DNA of 64,000 nt, from positions 434,001 to 498,000 of the forward strand of contig NC_010681.1 in assembly GCF_000020125.1 (NCBI RefSeq), given 5' to 3'. Shown here in pieces: positions 8,953 to 17,369 of this stretch (positions within the stretch are counted from its first letter, which is position 1; each line of letters starts with the position of its first letter). The stretch is from Paraburkholderia phytofirmans PsJN. Lineage in GTDB: Bacteria; Pseudomonadota; Gammaproteobacteria; Burkholderiales; Burkholderiaceae. A program made the translations under genes and the position numbers. The notes under the pieces are model-generated. The model was not told where the DNA came from. It searched no databases and worked only from the letters and a program-made list of their open reading frames with translations.

Positions 8953-9750
8953 ATGAGCGTATTCCGCGTCAAGAAGACACTGGTGAGAACCGTGCTGGTG
9001 GTTGGGTTCGCGGCGGGGCTGTCCGCAACGTTGCAGGGTTGCTTTCTCGCCGTTGCCGGCGCGGCGGGCGGCAGCGCGCTGGTGGCGACCGACCGGCGCA
9101 CGCTCGGCGCACAGACCGAGGATCGCGAGCTGCAGGTGAAGGCGCTCTCGCAGATCAGCCAGAACTTGCCCGACAACGCGCACGTCAACGTGACCGTGTT
9201 CAATCGTCGCGTGCTGCTGACCGGTGAAGTGGCGGGCGACGTGTCGAAGCAACGCGCGGAGACCATCGTGCGTGGCCTGAACAACGTCAGCACGATCGTC
9301 AACGAACTGACGATCATGCCGGCCAGCTCGTTCTCGTCGCGCACCAATGACACTTACCTCGAGACGCGTGTGAAGACCGCGCTGATCGCCGAGAAGAACA
9401 TTTCGGCGAACAACTTCAAGGTGGTGGCCGAGCGCGGCTCGGTGTATCTGATGGGCCTCGTCACCATGGACGAAGGCAATCGTGGCGCCGACGTCGCGAG
9501 CCGTGTGCCGGGCGTGGTGCAGGTCGTGAAGGTGTTCCAGTACATTCAGCCGGCGGAAGCCGCGGCGGCTGCCGCCGCAGCGGGGACGGCGCCCGTAGCG
9601 GCGGCTTCGCAACCGGACGCGAGCGCGCCGACCGTCGGCGCTATTCCTGATTCGTCGGTGAGTTCGCGGCCGCTCGAACAGCAGGCCCCCGCGCCGGTCA
9701 CCAATTCGAACGCGGTGCATCCAGGGAATCCGAAGGCGACGACGCCATGA
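8953..9750 (+). CDS. dolP: BON-domain outer-membrane lipoprotein, DolP (YraP)-like
   Basis: 265 aa, AAGGAG nine bases before the ATG at 8953. Signal peptide with lipobox LQGC near residue 30. Two BON domains follow: first RELQVKALSQIS..VNVTVFNRRVLLTGEV, second YLETRVKTALIAE..NNFKVVAERGSVYLMGLV. The last ~65 residues are Ala/Pro/Ser-rich and disordered, an extension not present in E. coli DolP. DolP homologues support outer-membrane integrity, anionic phospholipid binding and septal cell-wall remodelling. The stop codon overlaps the next start (ATGA). Confidence 0.9.
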   Translation: MSVFRVKKTLVRTVLVVGFAAGLSATLQGCFLAVAGAAGGSALVATDRRTLGAQTEDRELQVKALSQISQNLPDNAHVNVTVFNRRVLLTGEVAGDVSKQRAETIVRGLNNVSTIVNELTIMPASSFSSRTNDTYLETRVKTALIAEKNISANNFKVVAERGSVYLMGLVTMDEGNRGADVASRVPGVVQVVKVFQYIQPAEAAAAAAAAGTAPVAAASQPDASAPTVGAIPDSSVSSRPLEQQAPAPVTNSNAVHPGNPKATTP

Positions 9751-10097
9751 TGCGCGGTGTTGCCTCGGTGATCAGCGCGCTGATGTTCGGCGCGCTGGCG
9801 GGTGCCGTTGTACCGGTTGCGCGCGCCGCCGATGCGCCGCGCGGTCAGCTGGTCGCCAACGCGAATGCTTGCATGGGATGTCATGCGGTGGATCGCAAAC
9901 TGGTCGGCCCGTCGTTCCAGCAGATCGCCGGGAAGTACAAGGGCGACGCGCAAGCGCCGGCGAAATTGTCGCGCAAGGTGAAAGACGGCGGCTCCGGCGT
10001 GTGGGGCATGATTCCAATGCCCGCACATCAGTCGATGAGCGATGCGGATATTCGCGCAGTGGTGGATTGGGTGCTTGCGGGTGCGCCTTCCAGGTGA
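9747..10097 (+). CDS. Class I c-type cytochrome (c551/c552-like), periplasmic
   Basis: 116 aa. Sec signal peptide ending at about ARAA, haem motif CMGCH at residue 42, conserved LVGPSFQQIAGKYKG, and axial Met in MIPMPAHQSMSDADIRAVVDW. This is the small monohaem electron carrier of the c551/c552 group. It overlaps dolP by four bases, so it is cotranslated with an outer-membrane maintenance gene, an arrangement absent in enterobacteria. Confidence 0.92.
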   Translation: MMRGVASVISALMFGALAGAVVPVARAADAPRGQLVANANACMGCHAVDRKLVGPSFQQIAGKYKGDAQAPAKLSRKVKDGGSGVWGMIPMPAHQSMSDADIRAVVDWVLAGAPSR

Positions 10098-10130
10098 TGG
10101 GTTATTGCCGTTTTGCCGGCTCTGGCGGGC

Positions 10131-10161
10131 TTGGCAAAACGGAAAATGCTTGTGCTAGAAT
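10131..10161 (+). promoter_or_regulatory. Candidate promoter of the tRNA-Ala gene
   Basis: TTGGCA (10131-10136) and TAGAAT (10156-10161), spacing 19 bases, place a start site just before the tRNA 5' end at 10175. Spacing is slightly long. Confidence 0.45.
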
Positions 10162-10174
10162 TGTTCGCACGTTG

Positions 10175-10250
<76 letters not shown>

Positions 10251-10265
10251 ATAAGATTTGTCGTC

Positions 10266-10300
10266 ACGCGAAAACCGGCTACACGCCGGTTTTCGCGTTT
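10266..10300. terminator. Intrinsic terminator after tRNA-Ala
   Basis: A perfect 14-bp stem, 10266-10279 with 10285-10298, loop TACAC, followed by TTT. It lies 15 bases after the tRNA CCA and also downstream of the converging chemoreceptor gene, so it may act in both directions. Confidence 0.85.
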
Positions 10301-10399
10301 CTGTCCCAAGCTTTCCCCACTAAGCCGCTCGGCTTCCCCAAGCGATGTCCCGCTTAACCGCCACCCATCCAGGCACGGCGCTCGCGCAGAACAACACGT

Positions 10400-12157
10400 T
10401 CAAAACTTGTCCCACCCATCATCCGCACCGGCCGCGCCCGCTGCCGTCGCCAACGCGGAACCCGGCGCAACACCCAACGCAGCACCCGGCCCAACCGTCG
10501 CCCGCACAACCCGCCGCACGGGCGCAACCCCCCGCTCCCGCCGCGCCGCCTCCTTCCGCACAGACGCCCCCGAAACAAACGCCCCCGCATCACCACCATC
10601 CAAAATCCGAAAAAACGCCACAGCCTCATTCAACTGCTGCCCCTGATCTTCCATCGACCGCGACGCCGCCGCCGCTTCCTCCACCAAAGCGGCATTCTGT
10701 TGCGTGACATTGTCCATCTGCGTAATCGCGAGATTGACCTGCTCGATGCCGCGGCTTTGTTCACTCGATGCCGCCGCGATTTCCGACATGATGTCCGTCA
10801 CCCGTGCCACCGCCTGGGTGACTTCGGCCATCGTCTTGCCCGCTTCGCCGGCAAGCGCGGAACCGTCGCGGATCTTCTCCACCGAGGTGGCGATCAGATC
10901 CTTGATTTCCTTGGCCGCGCTCGATGAGCGCTGCGCCAGGCTTCTGACCTCGCTCGCCACCACTGCGAAGCCGCGGCCCTGCTCACCGGCGCGCGCAGCC
11001 TCGACGGCCGCGTTGAGAGCCAAAATGTTGGTCTGAAATGCAATGCCTTCGATGATGCCCGTGATATCCGCGATCTTGGTCGAGCTATCGCTGATGTCGT
11101 GCATCGTGTTCACCACCTGGCCGACCACCTCGCTGCCTTTCTGCGCGACCGACGATGCGTTCGTGGCCAGCATGCTGCCTTGCTGCGCGTTGTCGGCGTT
11201 CTGCTTCACCGTCGAGGTGAGTTCCTCCATGCTCGACGCCGTTTCCTGCAGCGAGGCCGCTTGCTGCTCGGTGCGCTGGCTCAGATCCATGTTGCCCGCG
11301 GCGATCTCGCGCGCCGCGCCGGCGATGCTGGTGCTGCTGTCGCGCACGCGTCCGACGATCGTCGTCAGCCGTTCGTTCATTTCGCGCAACGCGGCGAGCA
11401 GCTTGCCGGTTTCGTCGTTGCCGTCGACCACGATGCGCGTGCGCAGATCGCCTTCCGACACAGTGCGCGCGACGTCGATCGCCTGGCGTAGCGGTCCGGT
11501 CACCGCGCGCGTGATCAGCACGCATGCGCCGATCGCGAGCGCCACCGCGATCAGGCTGATCGCGATCAGCAGATTGCGCTGGTTCTCGTAGTGCGCCGCG
11601 TAGTCGTTGATGATCTGTTCCTGACGCGTATGCGTGTAGTCGGCATACGCGTTGGTCGCGCCAATCAGCGCGGCGAGCAACGGCCGGCATTGATCGTCCA
11701 TCTTGACGATCGCCTCGTCGCGCTTGTTGTTCAGCGCGAGATTGACGATATCGGTGGCGACGGGGCCATACGAAGCCTCCACCCGATTGATCTCGGCGAC
11801 GAGACTGCGCGCTTTCTCCGACGTGTCGGTAGCGGTCGCGATCATGTCGTTGAGCTTCTTCAGATCGGTTTGCACGTCTTCGTGCGCGCGCAGCACATCG
11901 GCTTTCTCTATGTCGAAGTCCTGCGGCTTGGTCACGAGCACGAGATTACGCGCGGCGATCGCCCGGCGGTCGACGGCGGTTCGCACCTGCACCGCCATGT
12001 CCGCGCGTGCATTGATGCCGTGCACGAAGCTGGAAAAACCATCGGTTGAGTCGCTAAGAGCTTTCAGGGAAAGCCCGGAAACCCCGACGACGATAAGAGA
12101 CAGCATGCCGAAACCGGCAATGAGTTTTGCCTTGATGGTGAGGTGCTTCAGTGTCAC
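10400..12157 (-). CDS. Methyl-accepting chemotaxis protein with C-terminal CheR/CheB-tether pentapeptide
   Basis: 585 aa. TM1 at about residues 11-32 (LIAGFGMLSLIVVGVSGLSL), periplasmic four-helix-type domain with LDSxxxR-like sensing region, TM2 about 190-212, HAMP, then the signalling domain. The signalling hairpin reads [40 protein letters not shown] ~50-residue Ala/Gly/Val-rich flexible tail ends in GWDKF at the extreme C-terminus, which fits the xWxxF motif of high-abundance receptors that tethers CheR and CheB. The ligand is unknown. Confidence 0.93.
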   Translation of the reverse strand: MTLKHLTIKAKLIAGFGMLSLIVVGVSGLSLKALSDSTDGFSSFVHGINARADMAVQVRTAVDRRAIAARNLVLVTKPQDFDIEKADVLRAHEDVQTDLKKLNDMIATATDTSEKARSLVAEINRVEASYGPVATDIVNLALNNKRDEAIVKMDDQCRPLLAALIGATNAYADYTHTRQEQIINDYAAHYENQRNLLIAISLIAVALAIGACVLITRAVTGPLRQAIDVARTVSEGDLRTRIVVDGNDETGKLLAALREMNERLTTIVGRVRDSSTSIAGAAREIAAGNMDLSQRTEQQAASLQETASSMEELTSTVKQNADNAQQGSMLATNASSVAQKGSEVVGQVVNTMHDISDSSTKIADITGIIEGIAFQTNILALNAAVEAARAGEQGRGFAVVASEVRSLAQRSSSAAKEIKDLIATSVEKIRDGSALAGEAGKTMAEVTQAVARVTDIMSEIAAASSEQSRGIEQVNLAITQMDNVTQQNAALVEEAAAASRSMEDQGQQLNEAVAFFRILDGGDAGAFVSGASVRKEAARRERGVAPVRRVVRATVGPGAALGVAPGSALATAAGAAGADDGWDKF

Positions 12158-12786
12158 GATTTTTTCTCCAATAACGAAACGTTGTGCGTTCGCAATGGAC
12201 TCTCAGGTCCGGGCATGGGAGCGTCTGTGTGACCGCCGTACATCGAGGCGGCCCCGCGCGGTCTATTTCTTCGATGTCTTTCGTCGATGCAGGAGCGAAG
12301 CGCATCGGCGTAAGGCCCAAATGGGTATCCCATTTACCGGATATCGGTTCGCGCACTCGAGTACTGAAGGCAAAATCGGGTATATCTCTACAAGGCTTGC
12401 ACGCGATGACCGAGGAAAGTGGAAATTTTCGGCAATTAAATAAATTTGAGCGCGTGATGAAAACATTGCATCGAGCGAGAGGATGGAACAACCGCTTGAA
12501 ACAGCCCGCCGTTCCCCATCGGTCTCGCCAGCTGGCGGTCGCCCGCCACGGCGCCGACAAAGCGGTGCTCGAGACCGCCGACATCCGCGCTTCGAGCCGG
12601 TCGGCATCCCGGTCCGCGCTCGATGTGGATGCCGTCTGAACACAAGCGAGCGGTGCCGAGCTCGCCCGGCCCGGCAAAAACCCGTCTTTTCGATGGTTCG
12701 GCGCGGCGCATCGTCTGGTACGCTACCGCTTCACGGTACGCGCCGGTCCGGACGCGACCCTCTTCTTCACGCGCATAGGCCAGCGC
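12158..12786. other. Intergenic region between divergent chemoreceptor and GGDEF genes
   Basis: About 630 bases. A 151-codon open frame (12184-12639) exists but has no ribosome binding site and an implausible composition. An AT-rich segment at about 12410-12460 contains TTTTCGGCAATTAAATAAATTT, whose reverse complement holds GCCGAAAA, close to a sigma-28 -10 element for the chemoreceptor gene, but I found no properly spaced -35. Otherwise nothing recognised. Confidence 0.5.
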
Positions 12787-14337
12787 ATGTTCGAACGAAA
12801 AGCCATGGTGACGCGCCGACCGAACATCGTGATTGCGATCAGTATCGTGCTGGCCAGTGCGATTCTTGCGATCGCCGTGTGGGTGCTGGCGCAGATGCGC
12901 GACGACGCATTGCGGCGCGCCCAGGATTCGGTCTTCAACGTGTCGCTGCTGGTCGAGCGCGACGTGTCGCGCAATCTGGAGATTTACGATCTCTCGCTGC
13001 GCGCGGTGATCGACGGTCTGAAACAGCCCGGCGTGCTGGAACTGGATCCGGCCATCCGCCAGATGGTGTTGTTCGACGGCTCGGCGAGCGCCAAAGACAT
13101 GGGCTCGATCCTCGTGACCGACGAGGCCGGCAACATCAAGTTCGATTCGCAAGCCACGCCGCCACGCCGCGTCAATCTCTCCGACCGTGATTACTTCAAG
13201 GTGCAGCGGGACTCGACCAACGTCGGCCTGTACATCAGCCACCCGTTTGTGCCCAAGGTCAGCGGCAAGGAAATCAGCATCGCGATGAGCCGGCGCATCA
13301 CGCGGCCGGACGGCAGTTTCGGCGGCGTGGTGGTCGGCACCATGCGCCTCACCTATTTCCGCAGGCTGTTCGCCGGCATGAATCTCGGCGCCGGCGGTTC
13401 GATGGCGCTGATGCTGAGCGACGGCACGATGCTGATGCGGCGCCCGTTCGATCCGAAAATCATCGGTATCAATCTGACCGGCACCGCCAACTACTCGCGC
13501 TTCACCCAGCAGCCGAGCGGGGATTTCTTCGGCACGGCGGCGATCGACGGCGTCGAGCGCTGGTACGCGTTCCGTCATATCGACATGTATCCGCTGATCC
13601 TCGACGTCGCGCTGTCCACGCGCGATATCTACGTGGAATGGCGGCACCGCGCGTGGATCATCGGTTCGCTGATCGCCGCGCTCGACGTCACGATCATCGC
13701 GCTGGCGGTTCTGTTCTCGTATCAATTGCGATACCGCCGCGCAGCCGAAGAAGAGTTGCGCGTCTTGGCGCGCACCGACGGGCTGACCGGCCTGAACAAT
13801 CGCCGCACCTTCGAGGAACACGCGGAAGACGAGTGGCGTCGCGCGCAGCGCAACGCATGGCCGCTGTCGATGCTGCTGATCGACGTCGACAGTTTCAAAG
13901 GTTTCAACGACCTGTACGGCCATTCCGCCGGCGACGATGCGCTCACGGCCGTGGCCCGCTGCATCTCGCAGAGCGTGCGGCGTCCGGGTGACACGGCGGC
14001 GCGCTATGGCGGCGAAGAGTTCGCCGTGTTGCTGCCGGACACCGACGAGACCGGCGCAGCTTTCATCGCCGAGAAGATTCGCGCGGCGGTTCAGGCGCTT
14101 CAGCTTCGCCACGTGGCAAGCTCGCAACATGTGTTGACCGTGAGCATCGGTATCGCCACCACCCGAGGCGAGGCATTCGCAACGAGCCGCGCCCTCCTGA
14201 ACGCCGCCGACGACGCGCTATACGAAGCCAAAGATGCGGGCCGTAATCGCGTGCTGAGCTATCGCACCGTGACGCACACTTCGCCCCGAGGCGGCGCCAC
14301 GGTGACACCCAGCACCGAAACGCGCAACTCCGTCTGA
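12787..14337 (+). CDS. Membrane diguanylate cyclase with PDC/Cache sensor and GGDEF domain
   Basis: 516 aa. TM1 at about residues 14-35, a periplasmic double-Cache (PDC) sensor at about 40-285 (VERDVSRNLEIYDLSLRAVI, LSDRDYFKVQRD, GVVVGTMRLTYFRRLF), TM2 about 290-315, then GGDEF. The active site is intact: LARTDGLTGLNNRR, LLIDVDSFKGFNDLYGHSAGD, ARYGGEEFAVLLPDT. The inhibitory I-site RPGD sits five residues before GGEEF. It should make c-di-GMP from GTP in response to a small periplasmic ligand. Start ATG 12787; the ATG at 12805 is an alternative. Confidence 0.93.
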   Translation: MFERKAMVTRRPNIVIAISIVLASAILAIAVWVLAQMRDDALRRAQDSVFNVSLLVERDVSRNLEIYDLSLRAVIDGLKQPGVLELDPAIRQMVLFDGSASAKDMGSILVTDEAGNIKFDSQATPPRRVNLSDRDYFKVQRDSTNVGLYISHPFVPKVSGKEISIAMSRRITRPDGSFGGVVVGTMRLTYFRRLFAGMNLGAGGSMALMLSDGTMLMRRPFDPKIIGINLTGTANYSRFTQQPSGDFFGTAAIDGVERWYAFRHIDMYPLILDVALSTRDIYVEWRHRAWIIGSLIAALDVTIIALAVLFSYQLRYRRAAEEELRVLARTDGLTGLNNRRTFEEHAEDEWRRAQRNAWPLSMLLIDVDSFKGFNDLYGHSAGDDALTAVARCISQSVRRPGDTAARYGGEEFAVLLPDTDETGAAFIAEKIRAAVQALQLRHVASSQHVLTVSIGIATTRGEAFATSRALLNAADDALYEAKDAGRNRVLSYRTVTHTSPRGGATVTPSTETRNSV

Positions 14338-14353
14338 GGGGCAGCGCATTAAT

Positions 14354-14397
14354 TTACCCGGGTAATATGTTGTGTTTTAATTTAACCCGGATATAAT
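14354..14397 (+). promoter_or_regulatory. Promoter with palindromic operator upstream of the DUF2239 gene
   Basis: TTGTGT (14370-14375) and TATAAT (14392-14397) with a 16-base spacer form a good sigma-70 promoter. Immediately upstream lies the perfect 12-base palindrome TTACCCGGGTAA (14354-14365). A related half site TTAACCCGG (14382-14390) lies between the -35 and -10. This arrangement is what a dimeric repressor would use; the regulator is not in the window. Confidence 0.65.
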
Positions 14398-14425
14398 TCG
14401 ACAAATTCTTCATTTGGAGTTTGTC

Positions 14426-15049
14426 ATGACTGTCCATCCGGTTTCCTGCACCGCATTCGAAGGCCATCGCCGCATCGCCTCCGGCGCTTTGCCCGACGTG
14501 GCGCTCGCGGTGAGAGACGTGCTGGCGCGCGGCGAACAGGGGCCGGTTCTGGTCTTCGACGACGTCACCAGCCGGCCGGTCGAATTCGATCTGCGCGGCA
14601 CGCCCGACGAGATCGTCGCGCGGTTAGCGAGCCAGCATGACGGTGCCGAAAGCGACCACGTCGCCCACGCCGCCGGCTGCGCCACAGAGGACACGCCGCG
14701 CGGCCGTGGCCGGCCCAAGCTCGGTGTGGTGGCGAGAGAAATCACGCTGTTGCCGCGTCATTGGGACTGGCTTAACGGACAGTCGGGCGGCGCGTCGGTC
14801 GCGCTGCGCAAACTGGTCGACGCGGCGCGCGTGGCCGGCGAGCACAAGGACCGTCAGCGCGCGGCGCAGGAAGCCGTGTATCGCTTCATGACCACGCTGG
14901 CCGGCAATCTGCCGCGCTATGAAGATGCGACCCGCGCGCTTTACGCCGACGACCGTCCGCGTTTCGACGAGGTCGTCGCGGCATGGCCGCAGGACGTGCG
15001 CGATTACACCTTGCGACTCGCGAACACCGCTTTCGCGACGAACGCTTAG
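14426..15049 (+). CDS. DUF2239 family protein
   Basis: 207 aa, start supported by GGAG six bases upstream. The N-terminal half (CTAFEGHRRIASGALPDVAL, VLVFDDVTSRPVEFDLRG) and the central RGRGRPKLGVVAREITLLPRH, then HWDWLNGQSGGASVALRKLVD and YRFMTTLAGNLPRYEDATRAL, match the pattern I associate with DUF2239. The RGRPKLGVV..I.L.PRHWDWL segment resembles a ribbon-helix-helix/AT-hook-like DNA-binding element. Function is unknown. It has its own operator-bearing promoter, suggesting tight control. Confidence 0.75.
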   Translation: MTVHPVSCTAFEGHRRIASGALPDVALAVRDVLARGEQGPVLVFDDVTSRPVEFDLRGTPDEIVARLASQHDGAESDHVAHAAGCATEDTPRGRGRPKLGVVAREITLLPRHWDWLNGQSGGASVALRKLVDAARVAGEHKDRQRAAQEAVYRFMTTLAGNLPRYEDATRALYADDRPRFDEVVAAWPQDVRDYTLRLANTAFATNA

Positions 15050-15104
15050 AAGCAAGCAACTCGCAGCGCCGTTGCAAGCGGCGCGAGCACCGAATCGCAC
15101 AGAC

Positions 15105-15139
15105 AAAAAAAACCGCTCACGCCGGGGAAGCGTGAGCGG
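15105..15139 (-). terminator. Intrinsic terminator facing the minus strand, with no annotated gene upstream
   Basis: CCGCTCACGC (15113-15122) and GCGTGAGCGG (15130-15139) form a perfect 10-bp stem with a 7-base loop. Reading the minus strand, the stem is followed directly by eight Ts (15112-15105). Reading plus, no T run follows, so it would not stop transcription from the DUF2239 gene. No minus-strand gene precedes it. Confidence 0.75.
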
Positions 15140-15347
15140 AAAGTCGGAGAGTTACAACAACATCGCATGCGCCCACTCATGGGGTCGACGCAGCAGAGCA
15201 AGTCTAAGAGCTGGCCCCGTTCCTATACATCAGACGAATCCCAAACTTGTCCCCGCTAGTCTGCCCGTATGGCGTCTCGCGTCCAGGTCGTGTGCGCTAA
15301 GCATTGCTTACAACATCCTGTCCCGGTTATTCCTGACATTTCGCTCA
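15140..15347. other. Intergenic; possible minus-strand small RNA ending at 15105
   Basis: No credible protein-coding frame. The minus strand ends in a textbook terminator, so a short minus-strand transcript may originate here. A weak -10-like TATAGG occurs on the minus strand near 15225-15230, but no convincing -35 was found. The 5' end is therefore undefined. Confidence 0.35.
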
Positions 15348-15374
15348 TTAAGTCTCTGCCGTGGCCGCCGTAAA
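15348..15374 (+). promoter_or_regulatory. Sigma-28 (FliA) type promoter for the chemoreceptor gene
   Basis: TTAAGTCT (15348-15355), exactly 11 bases, then GCCGTAAA (15367-15374). Compared with the FliA consensus TAAAGTTT-N11-GCCGATAA, 12 of 16 positions match with the correct spacing. It lies about 98 bases before the ATG of the chemoreceptor gene. Confidence 0.65.
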
Positions 15375-15471
15375 TGAGGTGGGAGCGTCGCCACGTATCC
15401 GACAGATCGCGAAATGTTCGCGACGGCGTGGCGGCTCGATCGTCCCGCCGTGACTCGTGAAGGATAGTGAA

Positions 15472-17037
15472 ATGAAGTGGTTCGACCGCATGCCTGTGTT
15501 CAGGAAACTGCTGCTGGCGTTTGCCGTGGTGATTGGTTTTTGCGTCGTGATCGGCGCGACGTCGCTGAGTACGCTGTCGTCGATGCACAGCATTACCGAC
15601 GCCATCTGCGATAAACACATGAACGGCCTGTACTGGATGGAAGAGGCGAACCGTCACAAGATCGATTCCGACCTGGCCGCCGCGAATCTCGGCTACGCCG
15701 CCGACGACGCCGGCCGTCAAAAGTTGAAGGAGAGCATTGTCGGCTCGCTCAAGGAGATGCACGCGGCCTACGACCAGTATCGCGCGACGATCGAAACGGG
15801 CAAGGGCCAGGAGATGTTCGACGACGTGCTGCGCAAGTCGGCGGTGTGGGAAGGCATCGTGCATCAGCAGATCGGCCTTGAGCCGATTCCGGCGGGCGTC
15901 GACAACAACGAACTCGTGCGTCGCGCGATTGCGTCGAGCGAGGCGCTGCGCGATCGCATCACCGCGCTGATCGACTATCGCCGCCAGCAGGCCAACGACG
16001 CGCAAGCGGAAGCGTCCACCGACTATCAGCACATGCGCATCGTCATGAGCGCGCTGGTGCTGGGCGCGATCGTCGCGGGCATGCTGCTCGCCATGGTGAT
16101 CGCGCGTCGTCTGGCCGGGCAACTCGGCGGCGAACCGGATTACGCGATGCAGATCGCCAACCGCATCGCGGACGGCGACTTGAGCGTGCGTGTCGAAACG
16201 CGCGCCGGCGACTCGCAAAGCTTGCTGTTCGCGTTGCGCAACATGCGCGAACGGCTGGCCGGCATCGTGTCGGGCATCAGCGAGTCGAGCGAATCGATTT
16301 TGATGGCGTCGGGCGAAATCGCGCAGGGCAATACCGATCTGTCGCAGCGCACCGAAGAGCAGGCCGCGGCGCTGCAGGAAACCGCGTCGAGCATGCAGGA
16401 GCTGACGTCGACGGTGAAGATGAACGCCGAGAATGCGCAGCAGGCGGGTGGCGTGGCGCACGGCGCTTCGGAAGTCGCGGCGCGCGGCAGCCACCTCGTC
16501 GGCGACGTGGTCGACACGATGCGCGAATTGGCGGCCGGCTCGAAGCGCATGACGGACATCATCGCGGTGATCGAAGGGATCGCGTTCCAGACCAACATCC
16601 TCGCCCTGAACGCGGCGGTGGAAGCCGCGCGTGCCGGCGAACAGGGACGCGGCTTCGCGGTCGTGGCGGGCGAAGTGCGCTCGCTCGCGCAGCGCAGCGC
16701 GGTGTCGGCGAAAGAGATCAAGGAGTTGATCGAAAGCTCGACCGCGCGCGTAGGCAGTGGCGCCGAACTCGCCGAGCGGGCCGGGCAGACCATGGCCGAA
16801 GTCACGCACGCGGTAAAACGGGTGACCGACATCATGGGCGAGATTTCGTCGGCGTCGCAGGAGCAAAGCACCGGCATCGAAGAGGTCAATCGCGCTGTCG
16901 CGCAGATGGACGACGTGACCCAGCAGAACGCGGCGCTGGTCGAGCAGGCGGCGGCCGCGGCGGCGTCGATGGCGGATCAGGCGAGGCAACTGCAGGCGGC
17001 CGTGACGGTATTCTCGCTGGAAGCGCGGCACGGCTGA
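15472..17037 (+). CDS. Methyl-accepting chemotaxis protein
   Basis: 521 aa from the ATG 15472 with AAGGA upstream. TM1 at about residues 10-32, a periplasmic four-helix-bundle sensor of ~155 residues, TM2 at about 188-210 ([20 protein letters not shown]), a HAMP-like segment, then the signalling domain. The hairpin tip is [36 protein letters not shown], with methylation-helix Glu/Gln pairs on both sides. Unlike the receptor gene at 10.4-12.2 kb, it ends in LEARHG and has no xWxxF tether. Sigma-28 control is supported by the upstream promoter match. Confidence 0.93.
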   Translation: MKWFDRMPVFRKLLLAFAVVIGFCVVIGATSLSTLSSMHSITDAICDKHMNGLYWMEEANRHKIDSDLAAANLGYAADDAGRQKLKESIVGSLKEMHAAYDQYRATIETGKGQEMFDDVLRKSAVWEGIVHQQIGLEPIPAGVDNNELVRRAIASSEALRDRITALIDYRRQQANDAQAEASTDYQHMRIVMSALVLGAIVAGMLLAMVIARRLAGQLGGEPDYAMQIANRIADGDLSVRVETRAGDSQSLLFALRNMRERLAGIVSGISESSESILMASGEIAQGNTDLSQRTEEQAAALQETASSMQELTSTVKMNAENAQQAGGVAHGASEVAARGSHLVGDVVDTMRELAAGSKRMTDIIAVIEGIAFQTNILALNAAVEAARAGEQGRGFAVVAGEVRSLAQRSAVSAKEIKELIESSTARVGSGAELAERAGQTMAEVTHAVKRVTDIMGEISSASQEQSTGIEEVNRAVAQMDDVTQQNAALVEQAAAAAASMADQARQLQAAVTVFSLEARHG

Positions 17038-17369
17038 GGGCGCCGACGATGGTAAGGGCGTGCTGCATCGCACGCGCCGCTGCATGCAACATGGCTTGCC
17101 CAGCGTCGTTACAGAGCCCCGACTCTGGTGTTGCGAGCCATGCGGCTACGCGGCCCGGCGGCACCGACAACAAACGTCGGTTTCCACAGCCGCAAACAAC
17201 GCGGCCAGAGCCACCCCATACCGCGGCATTCATCCACGGCTTTGACGCGCATTTCCCCGAGCTTGCCAGGCCCAATGGCACTCCGTACACTCGCGCCTAA
17301 TTCCTGGGCGGCGCCTTGTTCCGGCGCCGCGCCACCACACCTAGCGCCGAACAGAGGAGAACCCCCGCC
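17038..17369. other. Intergenic, leader region of the uracil permease gene
   Basis: About 330 bases with no gene. A perfect 8-bp hairpin, GCGGCGCC (17308-17315) with GGCGCCGC (17323-17330), lies about 40 bases before the permease ATG and could affect leader folding. No T run follows, so it is not a plain terminator. Nothing else recognised. Confidence 0.5.

Noticed and set aside
12184..12639. 151-codon plus-strand frame between the chemoreceptor and GGDEF genes
   Set aside because: No start signal and a translation with no recognisable domain; overlaps the probable promoter region.
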